From Parafannyhessea umbonata (GTDB taxonomy: Bacteria; Actinomycetota; Coriobacteriia; Coriobacteriales; Atopobiaceae), in the NCBI RefSeq assembly GCF_900105025.1, contig NZ_LT629759.1, positions 1,984,001 to 2,048,000 on the forward strand: DNA of 64,000 nt, read 5' to 3'. Below the pieces are notes generated by a model. That model did not search any database, had not been told where the DNA came from, and saw only the letters and a list, made by a program, of their open reading frames with translations. Positions within the stretch are counted from its first letter, which is position 1. The number at the start of each line of letters is the position of its first letter. Of the stretch, positions 8,801-17,561 are shown piece by piece. A program made the translations under genes and the position numbers.

Positions 8801-11800
8801 CGGGGTAGGTGCCAGCGTCGGTGCCGGATGCCTTGTACTGCAGGCCGCTCAGCGTATGGCCGTCGAGAAGGCCGGTCACCGTGGTGCCCGTGAGCGCGTG
8901 CGGCTTGCCGTCATACGTTATCTTTTCGGACTCTCCCTTCACCTCGACGGCGAAGCTCGCCTTGGTGATCGTCAGCTTGCCATCCGTGACCTCGACCTTG
9001 AGGTTGCTGTAGTTGTTGCTCGTCGCAGAGAAGTCATCTGCAGTGAGACCCATGGGGTACTCGCCCACGTTGGTGCCCTTCGCCTCCGCCTTGTGTCCGT
9101 CCTTGAGGCTGACGGCGATGCTCGGATCGATGGGGTCGGTCGCAGACTTGCTCCAGCCGGTGGTGGACCAGCCGGTCACGCTCTGCTCGCTGCCCGTGTA
9201 TACCTTTTCGGCCGTGTTGCCGGCAACGTAGATGGTGATCTCGGAGGCGTCCGGGGCTACGGTCAGCTTGCCCGGCTCGAGCGTCACGTTGTAGTTAGAC
9301 TCCTTCGCCGTGCTCCTCTCCCAATCCACGGCGAAGGTGTTGGGGACGGACCCGGCATCCTTGATGGAGGCCGTGACGTTGGTCGCAATGGTCTCGCCCT
9401 TGACCGGCTCGGCGGAGCCGGGCTTCACCGTCACGGTGTGGTCGGAGTGCGTCTGCCCGTCGTAGGTCCAGCTCTGCGTCGCGGAGACGAGCGTGACGTT
9501 GCGCTTCTCCACCGTGAGCGTGCCGTCGGTTCTCTTCACGTTGGTGAAGTTTCTCGTCACGTCGGTCCCGTCCTTGAGGGAGATCTTGTAGCTGGCAATC
9601 CTGTTCGCGGTGCTGCCGGCATTCTTGATGCTGCTGCTGCCAGTCATCGTGACAGACACGTCGAACAGGCTCGCGTCGAAGTCCGAGGTCGCCTTGGCGT
9701 ACGCGCGCGCGGTACCGTCGTAGGTCCAGGTCTTGCTCCCGGCCACGATTGTGTGCTCGACGTCGCTCTTGGTGACTTCGAGGGTGCCCACGCTCTCCTC
9801 GAGCAAGTAGTTAGACCTCTTGGCGGTGTACTCGTTGCCGTCGCCGGCCCACGTGAGCTCGTAGGTGTTCTTGGAGGTGCCGACCTCCGTCTGAGTGCCG
9901 GTCACCTTGAGGCCGACGGTCTCGTTGTTAACAAGGCCGGTTACCGTGCCATCGGCGGTCAGGGCCGTGCCATCGTACGCCTTGGAGGCGTCCTTCGTAG
10001 TAACCGTAAGCTTGGCAGGCTCAATGGTGAGCCCACCGTTCTCCACCGTCACGCTCACCTTGTACTTGCCCTGGCTCTCGCCGCCGAGCTCGTACTTGAT
10101 GTCCTGCGGATAGGTGTCAGCGTCGGTTCCGGAGACGGAATCGCCGGTCACGCTCAGCGTCAGGCCATCGGGCAGCTGCGACTGCGCCTTGCCGTCCACG
10201 GTGATGGTCGTCGTGTAGCCAGAGAGCTGCTGCTCGACCCCGGTGTAGGCCCTGGAGTCGGAGTTGCCCTTGATGGCAACCTTCACCACGGCGCGCTTTG
10301 CCCACTGGGCGTACAGCGTGTTCGCGCTCAGGTTGTCGATTCCGATCGTGTCGCCGGACGCCACGGCAGTGCCGGAGCCATTGGCTGCGGTGTTCCAGCC
10401 CGTGAAGTAGTAGTCGTCAGGAGCGGAGAAGCCCACGCCCTCAAGGCTCGAAGCCTTGAGCGAACCAGCCTTGCTTCCCGTGGTCCCGCCGCCGTAGTTG
10501 TTCTCGACATCCTCGAGGACCGTCTTGGTAGCTGCCGTCATACCGGCATCCGCCGGATAGTTGGCATCGTAGGTGAGCGAGGCGGTCTTGGGCTTCTCGC
10601 CCCACTGCGCGTACAGCGTCACATTGTGGTTCGCGTCCGTGTATTCGGAGATGCGCAGCTTGGTCCCGACTCCCACGGAGGTGCCGGAGCCATCCTGGGC
10701 GGTGTTCCACCCCAGGAAGACCTTGCCCTCAGGGGCCGTGAGGCCGTCGGCGGACAGCACGCGGGCGTCCGCGTACAGGTCATACTTGGTGGGGTCCGTC
10801 ACGGAACCGGTGCCGCCGTTGGCGTCGTAGACGACGGAGTAGACGTCGGTGGTGATCCAGAACGGGTAGAGCTCGACGTCGCTCTGCACGAGCGTGTCGA
10901 AGTTGTACATGACGAACCGCCCGTCCTGGTAGGTCGCCCAACCGGCCCACTCGGCGCCGGCGGGAAGGGTGATGGTGCCCTTGGACGCGTTGCCGGAGAA
11001 GACGGTCTTGCTGTCGGAGGTCACGACGCTGGGCAGGTCCTCGGCAGAAATGGTGGTCCCATAGTCAACGTCGGAGCTGGTTATGTCCGTGCCGCCCGTA
11101 TTCATGGAGAGGTGCGCGGTGACCTTCTTGGTGGGAGGCGCCCACTTGGCGTACAGCGTGAGGCCGGCCGCAGGCATGGTCTCGGTCGAGAAGTCGAACG
11201 CCTGCGTGCAGGCGCTGTCCTTGTACCAGCCCTGGAACTCGTACGCGGAGTCGACGCCGTCCGGGCGGGCGGGCGTGTAGCTCGCATAGCTCGCAAGGGA
11301 GCCCCCGTACGTCACCCTCTCCTTGCGCGAGGTGGTGTTGTAGTTAAAGAAGGACAGCGTGTAGGAGTTACGGCTGTAGCGAACCTGCAGGTCGTCCGTA
11401 ATGGATACCGAATCGCCGGCAGTCACCGAACGCCACCCACCGATGCCGATCCGGTAGGAGCTGATGGTGAACCCGTTGTACTTGTTGGTGAAGTACCACG
11501 TGCCGCCGGAACTCTCCGTGGAGTTGGCCGCCATCGACGGCCAGGAGCCGTCCACGTTCTGCTTGTAGTGGCTTATGGCGTATTGTCCCCCCTGCGGTTT
11601 CTTGCCACGAAGGACGAGCGTGGCGTCGGCATTCAGAAAGGCGTCCAGGAAGGTCACGTGCGTATCTTCGTCATCGTACCAGTCGTACTTGGTCGGCCAC
11701 GTGTAATTGTTCTGCGCGAGCGTCTGCCCGTACAGACCGGTCATGGTCTTGTAGGTCTTTCCGTCAACGCGGTACTGAATCGTGCGCATCTCGCGGTCGT

Positions 11801-13568
11801 AGTACACGTTCACGACGGTGGTACCGTCACCCTTGACCGTCACGTTCTTGTCCGTGAGGCTGGTGTTGAGCGAGAAGCCCGCCCAGCTCTTGTTCTTGTC
11901 GACACTCGACGGACTGACGCTATCGCCCGTGGTGGCGTTGCGCGTTGCGGCCTCGGCGAAGTCCCAGGTCTTCTTCGCGTCGGTGGCGTCCTTGGAATCG
12001 TTCACCGACTGCTTCCAGATGACCACCGTGTAGGTGGTCTTGGCAGGGGACCACACGGCGTAGAGCGTGGTCGCCTCGGTAATCTTGGTGTCCCAGTCCC
12101 AGTTGGCCGTGGTGGCATCTTCCTTGGTGGCCCACCCTTCGAAGGTGTAGCCCTTGCGGGTCGGGTCCGTGGGCTTGCTCACGGTCGCGCCCTTGATGGC
12201 AAACTCGGGCGCCACGTACGTGCCACCCTGCGAGTCGAACGTCACGTAGTTGCCGCCCTCGATGTGGGGCCAGAGGGTCACGTCCGCGGCGTCGTCGCTC
12301 TCGAAGGTGTATGACTCGATCTTCGCGCTGGCGTCCTGGGAGTCCGCCGCCTCCTTGGAGGTGTACCAGCCGGTGACGCCCTTGGTGGAGGGCAGGGGGA
12401 TGGTGACGTCAGAGACGCTCACCGTCTCGCCGGTACCGCAGGTGCGCGTGGTGCTCACGCGTCCCTGGTCATCCATGAAGCTGACGGTGTGCGACACCTC
12501 AAACACGGGGTACACGGCAACGGTCCCGCTCGCGGGGACCTTCACGGTCGTGGACGCCGTGCCCACGGGCAGGAAGTCCGCGCTCGTACCGTCCTTGGTG
12601 AGGGTCCAGCCCAGGAACTTGTGCCCGGTGAGCGACGGGGAGTCCGGCGCGTAGACGGTCTCGCCGTTCTTGACCTTCTGCTCGTTCATCACCTTGCCGT
12701 CGGCACCGTAGAACTGGTAGGTCGCGACGACGGGCTCGTTCTCGCCGGTCACGATGTAGATGGAGAAGTGCGTGGCGCTGACCGTCGGGTTGGCGGAGAC
12801 GTCCCCCGCAATCTTGGTGGGCTCCGCGCCAACGGAGTCCATGTGGTACACGTCGACCTTGTCTCCGGTCACGCCGGTGTTGGAGAAGCTCACCTCCACG
12901 GCGCCGTTGGGCTGGATCTGATTTCCGTCGGCATCCAGGAGTGTGACGTCGATCGCCTTGAGGGACTCGACCTCGCGACCGGCCGCCTCGGCCGCGTCGG
13001 ACACGGCGTCGCGGACGGAGTCGGGACTTACCTCGCTGGCGGTGAGCTGCACGCCCTTGGGCAGAACGCCCTGCGCTGCGTGCACGGTTACCTGCGTGGC
13101 TCCCGCGTTGGCCGCGAGCGTGACCTCCGGATACGCCTCGTCGGCAGCGTCTGCCTGGCCGGACGCGTCCGCGGAGTCAGTGGCGGCAGTCTGCTCGGTC
13201 GTCGCCGCGGGCATCTCCGTGGTGGTCGTCTCCGTCGGTTGCGCCTGCGCGGTGGGCTGCTCGGCCTGCGCGCTCGCGTCCGTGGCCGTCGTCTGCTGCC
13301 ACGTCTCAGTCGCAGCCGGAGCCGACTGCGCGGGCTCCGCCACGGTCGTCCCCTCCTGCACGGTGCCCTCGGACTCCGTGGTCGCCGCATCGGTCTCCGG
13401 CTCGACGGCGGTAGCCGCTGCAGACTCCTGCAGTTCGTCCGCCGCCTCGGCCAGCGCCGAGACGGGCACCATCGAGGTGACCATCGAGACAGAAAGAAGG
13501 AAGGAGAGCGCAAGCCTCCATCCTCCACCCTCTGAGCGCTTGAAGTAATGCCCTCTTCTGCCAGACAT
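5883..13568 (-). CDS. Giant LPXTG-type cell-wall protein with InlB-B and MBG/YDG repeats
   Basis: A 2561-residue secreted protein. A signal peptide ends near ALA at about residue 40. Next comes an Ala/Thr/Glu-rich disordered stretch to about residue 150, then several Listeria-Bacteroides (InlB B-type) repeats recognisable by GYTFEGWATKEDAT, FLGWNTAQDGSGT and similar G-W cores, to about residue 1090. From there to about 2500 follow some sixteen MBG/YDG-type modules, each opening with a variant of TYDGTPLTAGG and separated by KLTVTT-like strands. The end is a sortase signal: MPKTG near residue 2520, a hydrophobic segment, then RRRRSHRG. Start ATG at 13568 with GGGAGG upstream. Expected to be covalently linked to peptidoglycan; adhesin or matrix role is inferred from architecture. 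The window's class B sortase at 48.8 kb or another sortase would attach it. Confidence 0.9.
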   Translation of the reverse strand: MSGRRGHYFKRSEGGGWRLALSFLLSVSMVTSMVPVSALAEAADELQESAAATAVEPETDAATTESEGTVQEGTTVAEPAQSAPAATETWQQTTATDASAQAEQPTAQAQPTETTTTEMPAATTEQTAATDSADASGQADAADEAYPEVTLAANAGATQVTVHAAQGVLPKGVQLTASEVSPDSVRDAVSDAAEAAGREVESLKAIDVTLLDADGNQIQPNGAVEVSFSNTGVTGDKVDVYHMDSVGAEPTKIAGDVSANPTVSATHFSIYIVTGENEPVVATYQFYGADGKVMNEQKVKNGETVYAPDSPSLTGHKFLGWTLTKDGTSADFLPVGTASTTVKVPASGTVAVYPVFEVSHTVSFMDDQGRVSTTRTCGTGETVSVSDVTIPLPSTKGVTGWYTSKEAADSQDASAKIESYTFESDDAADVTLWPHIEGGNYVTFDSQGGTYVAPEFAIKGATVSKPTDPTRKGYTFEGWATKEDATTANWDWDTKITEATTLYAVWSPAKTTYTVVIWKQSVNDSKDATDAKKTWDFAEAATRNATTGDSVSPSSVDKNKSWAGFSLNTSLTDKNVTVKGDGTTVVNVYYDREMRTIQYRVDGKTYKTMTGLYGQTLAQNNYTWPTKYDWYDDEDTHVTFLDAFLNADATLVLRGKKPQGGQYAISHYKQNVDGSWPSMAANSTESSGGTWYFTNKYNGFTISSYRIGIGGWRSVTAGDSVSITDDLQVRYSRNSYTLSFFNYNTTSRKERVTYGGSLASYASYTPARPDGVDSAYEFQGWYKDSACTQAFDFSTETMPAAGLTLYAKWAPPTKKVTAHLSMNTGGTDITSSDVDYGTTISAEDLPSVVTSDSKTVFSGNASKGTITLPAGAEWAGWATYQDGRFVMYNFDTLVQSDVELYPFWITTDVYSVVYDANGGTGSVTDPTKYDLYADARVLSADGLTAPEGKVFLGWNTAQDGSGTSVGVGTKLRISEYTDANHNVTLYAQWGEKPKTASLTYDANYPADAGMTAATKTVLEDVENNYGGGTTGSKAGSLKASSLEGVGFSAPDDYYFTGWNTAANGSGTAVASGDTIGIDNLSANTLYAQWAKRAVVKVAIKGNSDSRAYTGVEQQLSGYTTTITVDGKAQSQLPDGLTLSVTGDSVSGTDADTYPQDIKYELGGESQGKYKVSVTVENGGLTIEPAKLTVTTKDASKAYDGTALTADGTVTGLVNNETVGLKVTGTQTEVGTSKNTYELTWAGDGNEYTAKRSNYLLEESVGTLEVTKSDVEHTIVAGSKTWTYDGTARAYAKATSDFDASLFDVSVTMTGSSSIKNAGSTANRIASYKISLKDGTDVTRNFTNVKRTDGTLTVEKRNVTLVSATQSWTYDGQTHSDHTVTVKPGSAEPVKGETIATNVTASIKDAGSVPNTFAVDWERSTAKESNYNVTLEPGKLTVAPDASEITIYVAGNTAEKVYTGSEQSVTGWSTTGWSKSATDPIDPSIAVSLKDGHKAEAKGTNVGEYPMGLTADDFSATSNNYSNLKVEVTDGKLTITKASFAVEVKGESEKITYDGKPHALTGTTVTGLLDGHTLSGLQYKASGTDAGTYPGAFTGSATIADASGVDQTQNYSVTTTPGQLTIDQANITDSNRFTVSEPKDTVYNGKTQRQPITVHDAVTGEDLQEGVDYDLSYTGDTINVTDKGVTITVTGKGNYTGTVTTDDTHDLTYLITKATLTVTTDSAQKEYDGTALTAGGSYSGLVNGETIGFEVTGSQTIPGSTPNGYRITWGTAVSPLGLDAISYTALQQNYNVVESVGTLKVTKRTTKLGITAASDSKVYDGTPLESDAYDVTGKPDVLTVTATVAGSQTDAGTSANKVESYKVTDAAGHDVSTYFADGAIVTTDGTLTVRPRQITITSKSGIWTYDQKAHELHEVEVTSTVPEGEEGFVAGEGATYEFTGQQTEAGSSYNRFTYKLNEGTKASNYVITTKLGTLTVTKAASVTIKVTGNSKKVTYDGTEQSVDGYTSNADEVDKTITVDLAKGSTAEAKGTLVGTYQMNLKPSDFVATSPNYEKVNVEVADGTLTIEHASIPLTITGESGSYVYDGTPKSVTGITYDGLLKGHKVTGLTYSATGTDAKTYEGTFDRTGMKVLDENGNDVTENYVPNCVPGKLVITPSDISTTDFVVSYPTDVTYNGLSQLQPVTVTDARNGNVLTSGSVLAPESTGDYTLAYVGETTHVTGKDIVITVKGTGNYTGAVTRIYQIKPATLTVKTLDATKEYDGTPLTKTDGATHDAVNGETLTINVTGTLTDVNEKGVPNTAEVVWNGTALPTDYEVNYDLGKLTVTPTGALVTISAKSAERVYDGTPLTAGGYDVTMEEVDPKLFTVTATVSGSQTNAGTSDNVIDAESVHIMRGDQDVTDWFTNIAIVNGTLTLTPAPLTVTTDSASKTYDGQPLTAGGKLEGLVGDETATLRLTGSQTEPGTSDNTYQIVWDGTALEGNYKVTSEKIGTLKVTEAPATPEPAKPAATTPATPAKKETPKSAAMPKTGDPYSATAPMVAAIVGLGMVATGLAYRRRRSHRG

Positions 13569-13723
13569 GAGACCGCCCTCCCAAACTGTCGCCGAACGAG
13601 TGCGAATGACGAATACTTCAGCCTAGGTTCACTTTTACACGGTCTCGAACAGCCACGTATGTGTCATCCGATAATTTTCGGTAAGCGCATGCATATTTAA
13701 TGGAGATTGCTGAAAGACAGGCC

Positions 13724-13744
13724 ATGCCAGCGCATTTCTGGCAT
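13724..13744 (-). terminator. Weak hairpin after threonine dehydratase gene
   Basis: ATGCCAG and CTGGCAT form a 7-bp stem with a seven-base loop about 50 bp past the stop. The following minus-strand sequence is only moderately T-rich. The rest of this 225-bp gap should hold the promoter of the giant gene; a near-palindrome CCGATAATTTTCGG sits at 13668-13681. Confidence 0.4.
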
Positions 13745-13793
13745 CAGTTTGCAGCAACCCAAAGTCTTGGGACTTGTCACGCGCGACCTGGTG

Positions 13794-14774
13794 CTACTCC
13801 TCAAAGTCCCCCGCGAGCACGCTCGTAAGAATGTTGATGTCCAGGTTGCCGCCGCTGATCACCAGCGCCACGTTCTTGCCGCCCACGCGCTCCGGGAACT
13901 CGCGCACCGCGGCCACCACCATGGCGCTCCCCGCCTCGACGGAAAGCTGCTCGCGCTCGATCATGAACTTGAACGCGGAGCGGATGCTCTTCTCGCTCAC
14001 CACCACGATATCGTCTATCAGGCTCGGCAGCATGTCGAAGGCTATCTCGCCTACGCCGCCCACGATGGCCTCGCACACCGTGTCGCCCTCCGTCGGGAAG
14101 CGGCTGTAGCACACGTTGTCGCGGATGGAGTCAACCATCGCGGGGCATGCGGCCGTCTGCACGCCAACGATGCGCACGCTGGGCTTGACGGACTTTGCGG
14201 CCACGGCGATTCCCGTGCACAGCCCGCCGCCGCCAATGGGCACCACGATCGTGTCGACGTCCGGGTTCTGCTCCATGATCTCGAGGCCGATGGTCCCCTG
14301 GCCCGCGTACACGCGCGTGTCGTGCTCAAACGGGTCCACATAGAACATCTCTGCACGGTCGATGTAGTTGATGCCCAGCGTCAGGGCATCGTCGTAGTCC
14401 GCGCCCAGCATCATCGAGCGCGCGCCATAGAAGCGGATGCGGTCCGTCTTCGCGTGCGGCGTGCCCAGCGGCACCACCACGGAGCAGTCCGGGATGCCCA
14501 GCACGTGGGCCGCGATGGCCACCGCCACACCGTGGTTTCCGGTCGAGACCGTGCCCACGCCGTGACGCTTCTCGTAGTCGGACAGCTGCGAAATGGTGTT
14601 CAGCGCCCCGCGAATCTTGAAGCTCTTGCCCAGCTGCTGGCTCTCGAGCTTGAACTGGTAGTTGCGGTCCGCATAGTCAAGGTAGATGGACTGCTCAAGT
14701 GGCGTCACGCGTGCCCACGGGCGGATCCTCTCGCGCGCCGCACGCACATCCTGCGCATTAAACCACTCTTTCAT
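13794..14774 (-). CDS. Threonine/serine ammonia-lyase, short form without ACT domain
   Basis: A PLP enzyme of the fold-type II family, 326 residues. It deaminates L-threonine to 2-oxobutanoate (or serine to pyruvate). The PLP lysine lies in GKSFKIRGALNT, and the phosphate-binding glycine loop reads IGGGGLCTG. The C-terminal Ser-Gly region is VALVISGGNLD. It ends soon after, so the ACT regulatory domain of biosynthetic IlvA is missing, as in catabolic TdcB-type enzymes. The ATG at 14774 has GGGG five bases upstream, while the in-frame ATG at 14795 has no good site. It stands alone between the giant surface-protein gene and tadA. Confidence 0.9.
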   Translation of the reverse strand: MKEWFNAQDVRAARERIRPWARVTPLEQSIYLDYADRNYQFKLESQQLGKSFKIRGALNTISQLSDYEKRHGVGTVSTGNHGVAVAIAAHVLGIPDCSVVVPLGTPHAKTDRIRFYGARSMMLGADYDDALTLGINYIDRAEMFYVDPFEHDTRVYAGQGTIGLEIMEQNPDVDTIVVPIGGGGLCTGIAVAAKSVKPSVRIVGVQTAACPAMVDSIRDNVCYSRFPTEGDTVCEAIVGGVGEIAFDMLPSLIDDIVVVSEKSIRSAFKFMIEREQLSVEAGSAMVVAAVREFPERVGGKNVALVISGGNLDINILTSVLAGDFEE

Positions 14775-14860
14775 CCATTCCCCTTCGTCGCGCACGCAAA
14801 GCTAAAAGAAAGATAGCTGATATCCGAGAAGAACGAAACCTCTGGTGCCGCAGAACGTGC

Positions 14861-15421
14861 CTATTGTTCGCCAGCGGACGAATCGCGGCCCGCGGTGCCG
14901 GCACCCGCCAAACGTGCGGCCGCCTTTCTCGCCGCGCGCTTCGCTCGGAAGAACTCGCGCAGCACCAATGCGCACTCCCCCTGCAGCACGCCGGACGTCA
15001 CCTGGAACTCGTGGTTCAGCCGCGGATCGTGGCTCACGTCGTACAGCGTCCCCAGCGCGCCTCCCTTTGGGTCCGGCGCGCCATACACGCAGCGGTCCAC
15101 GCGCGCGTTCACCATGAGCCCGGCGCACATGAGGCACGGCTCCAGCGTCACGTACACGGTGCAACCCGTCAGGCGCCAGCGCCCCAGCGCGCGCGACGCG
15201 TCCACCATCGCCTTGAACTCCGCGTGGGCGGAGGGGTCCTCGTCCAGCTCGCGGCGGTTGTGGGCGCGCGCCACCACGCGCCCGTCGCACACGACGACGG
15301 CGCCTATGGGCACCTCGTCCTCCGCGGCCGCCGCGCGGGCCTCGTCAAGCGCCAGCCGCATGAAGGCCTCGTCCAGAGCACCGGCCTCTGCCGCAGGCGC
15401 CACGTCCTTCTCGTCCACCAC
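14861..15421 (-). CDS. tadA: tRNA-specific adenosine deaminase TadA
   Basis: TadA converts adenosine 34 of tRNA-Arg(ACG) to inosine. The zinc-dependent deaminase motifs are both present: SAHAEFKAM, whose Glu is the proton shuttle, and EPCLMCAG. The C-terminal part matches the family (CVYGAPDPKGGALG, LNHEF). At 186 residues it has about 17 extra N-terminal residues (VDEKDVAPAAEAG) and a basic/Ala-rich tail. The start is GTG at 15421. The N-terminal EKD comes from a copy of the recurrent word GAGAAGGAC. The gene diverges from the tRNA-Ser gene that begins 57 bp away. Confidence 0.92.
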   Translation of the reverse strand: MVDEKDVAPAAEAGALDEAFMRLALDEARAAAAEDEVPIGAVVVCDGRVVARAHNRRELDEDPSAHAEFKAMVDASRALGRWRLTGCTVYVTLEPCLMCAGLMVNARVDRCVYGAPDPKGGALGTLYDVSHDPRLNHEFQVTSGVLQGECALVLREFFRAKRAARKAAARLAGAGTAGRDSSAGEQ

Positions 15422-15432
15422 CGCATCCTCGC

Positions 15433-15461
15433 TTACGTTTTCGAACCTTATGCGTTAGGAT
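15433..15461 (+). promoter_or_regulatory. Candidate promoter of tRNA-Ser(UGA)
   Basis: TTACGT at 15433-15438 and TAGGAT at 15456-15461 are separated by 17 bp, and the tRNA begins 17 bp further on. The elements are only partly consensus. Confidence 0.4.
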
Positions 15462-15477
15462 ATATCCACTTGACCAC

Positions 15478-15567
15478 GGAGGGATGGCAGAGTGGTTGAA
15501 TGCAGCGGTCTTGAAAACCGCCGTGCGGGTTCCCGTACCGAGGGTTCGAATCCCTCTCCCTCCGCCA
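15478..15567 (+). tRNA. tRNA-Ser (anticodon UGA)
   Basis: The acceptor stem GGAGGGA pairs with TCCCTCC, followed by G and an encoded CCA. The anticodon loop CTTGAAA gives TGA, reading UCA-type serine codons. A long variable arm (GTGCGGGTTCCCGTAC) and the T-loop GGTTCGAATCC are clear, as expected for a class II tRNA. Confidence 0.97.
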
Positions 15568-15577
15568 TTGTCACACC

Positions 15578-15632
15578 GCCCGGCATGGCCGGGCTTTTGC
15601 AATGGGGCGCCGTCCACCGCGGACGACGCCCC
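15578..15632. terminator. Tandem hairpins between tRNA-Ser and transketolase
   Basis: The first hairpin (GCCCGGC and GCCGGGC, 15578-15594) is followed by TTTT and ends the tRNA transcript. The second (15604-15632, GGGGCGCCGTCC and GGACGACGCCCC, one mismatch) is followed on the plus strand by ATTTTC. The two converging transcription units probably share them. Confidence 0.8.
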
Positions 15633-15681
15633 ATTTTCTCTTGCATATGCCTTGCGCCATGCGGGCACAGGGAAAAGCCGC

Positions 15682-16641
15682 CTAGGCGAGAAGAGCCTTC
15701 ACGGTCTGTTCAAGGTCGGCCGCGGTCAGCTTGAACTCCTTCTGCAGCCAGTCCATGGTGCCCACCTGGCCGAAGCTCTCGACGACGCCGTGACGCTTGA
15801 ACGGCACGGATACGCCGGCCTCCATGAGCGCGGACGCGCATGCGTCGCCCAGGCCGCCAATGACGCCGTGGTTCTCGAACGTGACGACGGCCTTCTTGCC
15901 GGTAGCCTCGCTCAGAAGCAGGTCGACATCGAGCGGCTTCACGCAGAACATGTCGATGACCTCGGTGGAGATACCCTGCTCGTCCAGGGACTTCGCGGCC
16001 TCCATAGCGTCTTTCAGCAACTGGCCCTGCGAGACGACGAGTACGTCGGAACCCTGCTTGATGACGTTGCCCTTGCCAAGCTCGAAGGTCGAGCCCTCCG
16101 CATACACCTTGAACGACGCCTTGCGGCCGGCGCGCACGTAGTTGATACCGGGGGTCTTCGCGAACTCGCGGACGATCCAGGCCATCTGGACGGGGTCAGC
16201 GGCATCGCACACGACGGACCCGGGGATGGTGCGCATGAGCGCCATGTCCTCCCAGGTGGTGTGAGTGCCACCGTTTGCGCCCACCGTGAATCCAGGATCG
16301 GAGCCCCAGATGTTGATGGTGTTGTGCGCGTAGCCGCCGGACAGGTAGACCTGGTCGAAGGCGCGGCGCGTCGCGAACGGACCAAAGGTGTGCACGAAGG
16401 GAATCAGGCCCTCGGAGCTCATGCCCGCCGCGGTGCCCATCATGTCCTGCTCGGAGATGCCCATCTCGACGAAGTGTCCAGGGCACTCCTTCTGGATCTT
16501 GAGCGTGCCTGAGGCGCCGCCAAGATCAGCCTCGAGCATGTACACCCTGTCGTCATTCTTGATGACATCGATGAGGGTGTTGTTGAAGGCGTCGCGATAC
16601 GGGGTGCCTGCGGCACCGAAGTCCTCTGCGAGCTTGAACAT
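15682..16641 (-). CDS. tktC: Transketolase, C-terminal subunit
   Basis: This 319-residue subunit carries the pyrimidine-binding and C-terminal domains of a two-gene transketolase. The catalytic Glu context is HFVEMGISEQDMMGTAAG, and the FGPFATRRAFDQV and NHGVIGGLGDACA segments are typical. With the N-terminal subunit it transfers two-carbon units between ketose and aldose phosphates using thiamine diphosphate. Its ATG overlaps the stop of the N-terminal subunit gene (TAATG), showing translational coupling. Upstream on the same strand are the PTS genes, so it likely processes the sugar phosphate they deliver. Confidence 0.93.
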   Translation of the reverse strand: MFKLAEDFGAAGTPYRDAFNNTLIDVIKNDDRVYMLEADLGGASGTLKIQKECPGHFVEMGISEQDMMGTAAGMSSEGLIPFVHTFGPFATRRAFDQVYLSGGYAHNTINIWGSDPGFTVGANGGTHTTWEDMALMRTIPGSVVCDAADPVQMAWIVREFAKTPGINYVRAGRKASFKVYAEGSTFELGKGNVIKQGSDVLVVSQGQLLKDAMEAAKSLDEQGISTEVIDMFCVKPLDVDLLLSEATGKKAVVTFENHGVIGGLGDACASALMEAGVSVPFKRHGVVESFGQVGTMDWLQKEFKLTAADLEQTVKALLA

Positions 16642-17495
16642 TACGCCTCACCCCCTTCGATCTCCTCGTTGAGCTTCTTGATCGCCTCGTCGGTCGCGGC
16701 GTTAATCTCGTCGTTGTTCCACTTCATGGAGTGGTTGGACTCGGTCTCCTCGAAGTAGGGGATGCCCGCGCCCTTCACGGTGTCGAGGACGATGCAGTTG
16801 GCGGACTTCTTGTTCTGCTTCGCCTCGGTGATGGCGGCGTCCACGGCGACGATGTCCTGGCCATCAACCCTCTGAGTGTTGAAGCCGAATGCGCGCATCT
16901 TCTCGGCGATGTCGAACGGGTTCATGACGTCCTTCGTCCAGCCGTCGAGCTGGCGCTTGTTGTCGTCAATGAACACGATGAGGTTGTGCAGTTTGTTCGC
17001 CGCGGCAAACTGGAAGGACTCCCAGCACTGGCCCTCGTTGAGCTCGCCGTCGCCCACGAACAGGTACGTGTAGGCGTCAGAGCCCTTCTTGTCGAGCGCG
17101 AGGGCGATGCCCACGGCCTCGGAGGTACCCTGGCCGAGCGAACCCGTGGTGGCGTCGATGCCCGGGGTCTTCAGGCGGTCGGTGTGGGACGGAAGCCTCG
17201 TGCCGCCGTCGTTCAGGGTGTACAGCCACTCGGTCGGGAAGAAGCCGACCTCGGCAAGGGTGGAGTATGCCACGGGACCGGCATGGCCCTTGGACAGGAC
17301 GATGCGGTCGCGCTCCTCCCACTTCGGATTCTTGGGATCATACTTCATCTGTTTGCCATAGAGGACCGCGTAGGCCTCGACCAGCGAGAGGGACCCACCG
17401 ACGTGGCCGTAGCCGCGGTGCTGGAGCATCGCGACTACGTCGCGGCGCACCTTGGCCGCCAGCAGCTTGATGTCGTTGTACTGCTTTTCTTCCAC
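16641..17495 (-). CDS. tktN: Transketolase, N-terminal subunit
   Basis: The thiamine diphosphate-binding half of the split transketolase, 284 residues. The metal/TPP motif spans VGDGELNEGQCWE to IDDNK, and the substrate-binding regions RGYGHVGGSLS and LSKGHAG are present. A GTG at 17501 is also in frame, but it abuts the AAGGAG site. The GTG at 17495 leaves five bases and is a better start. It lies 66 bp after PTS IIB, with an intrinsic terminator in between, so expression may be lower than that of the PTS genes. Confidence 0.92.
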   Translation of the reverse strand: MEEKQYNDIKLLAAKVRRDVVAMLQHRGYGHVGGSLSLVEAYAVLYGKQMKYDPKNPKWEERDRIVLSKGHAGPVAYSTLAEVGFFPTEWLYTLNDGGTRLPSHTDRLKTPGIDATTGSLGQGTSEAVGIALALDKKGSDAYTYLFVGDGELNEGQCWESFQFAAANKLHNLIVFIDDNKRQLDGWTKDVMNPFDIAEKMRAFGFNTQRVDGQDIVAVDAAITEAKQNKKSANCIVLDTVKGAGIPYFEETESNHSMKWNNDEINAATDEAIKKLNEEIEGGEA

Positions 17496-17519
17496 TTTCA
17501 CTCCTTATGCTCTTCTCAT

Positions 17520-17549
17520 AAAACGGCCAGGCGCCTTGGGTGCCTGGCC
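17520..17549 (-). terminator. Intrinsic terminator between PTS IIB and transketolase genes
   Basis: GGCCAGGC and GCCTGGCC are extended to an 11-bp stem with a 3-base loop. On the minus strand it is followed by GTTTTA. Because functionally linked genes lie on both sides, it is probably a partial terminator that sets their ratio. Confidence 0.75.
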
Positions 17550-17561
17550 TTGAAAGCGTCG

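Noticed and set aside
6000-10100. A CRISPR-like array in the repetitive part of the giant gene
   Set aside because: The repeats are protein-level MBG modules of about 80-90 residues with diverged DNA, not short identical repeats with spacers. I found no CRISPR array or cas gene in the window.
5616-12314. A 2232-codon open frame on the plus strand opposite the giant surface-protein gene
   Set aside because: It is the antisense shadow of a high-GC repeat gene. Its translation is Gly/Val/Arg/Leu-rich with no domain signatures and no ribosome site, while the minus-strand frame has a signal peptide, repeats and a sorting signal.
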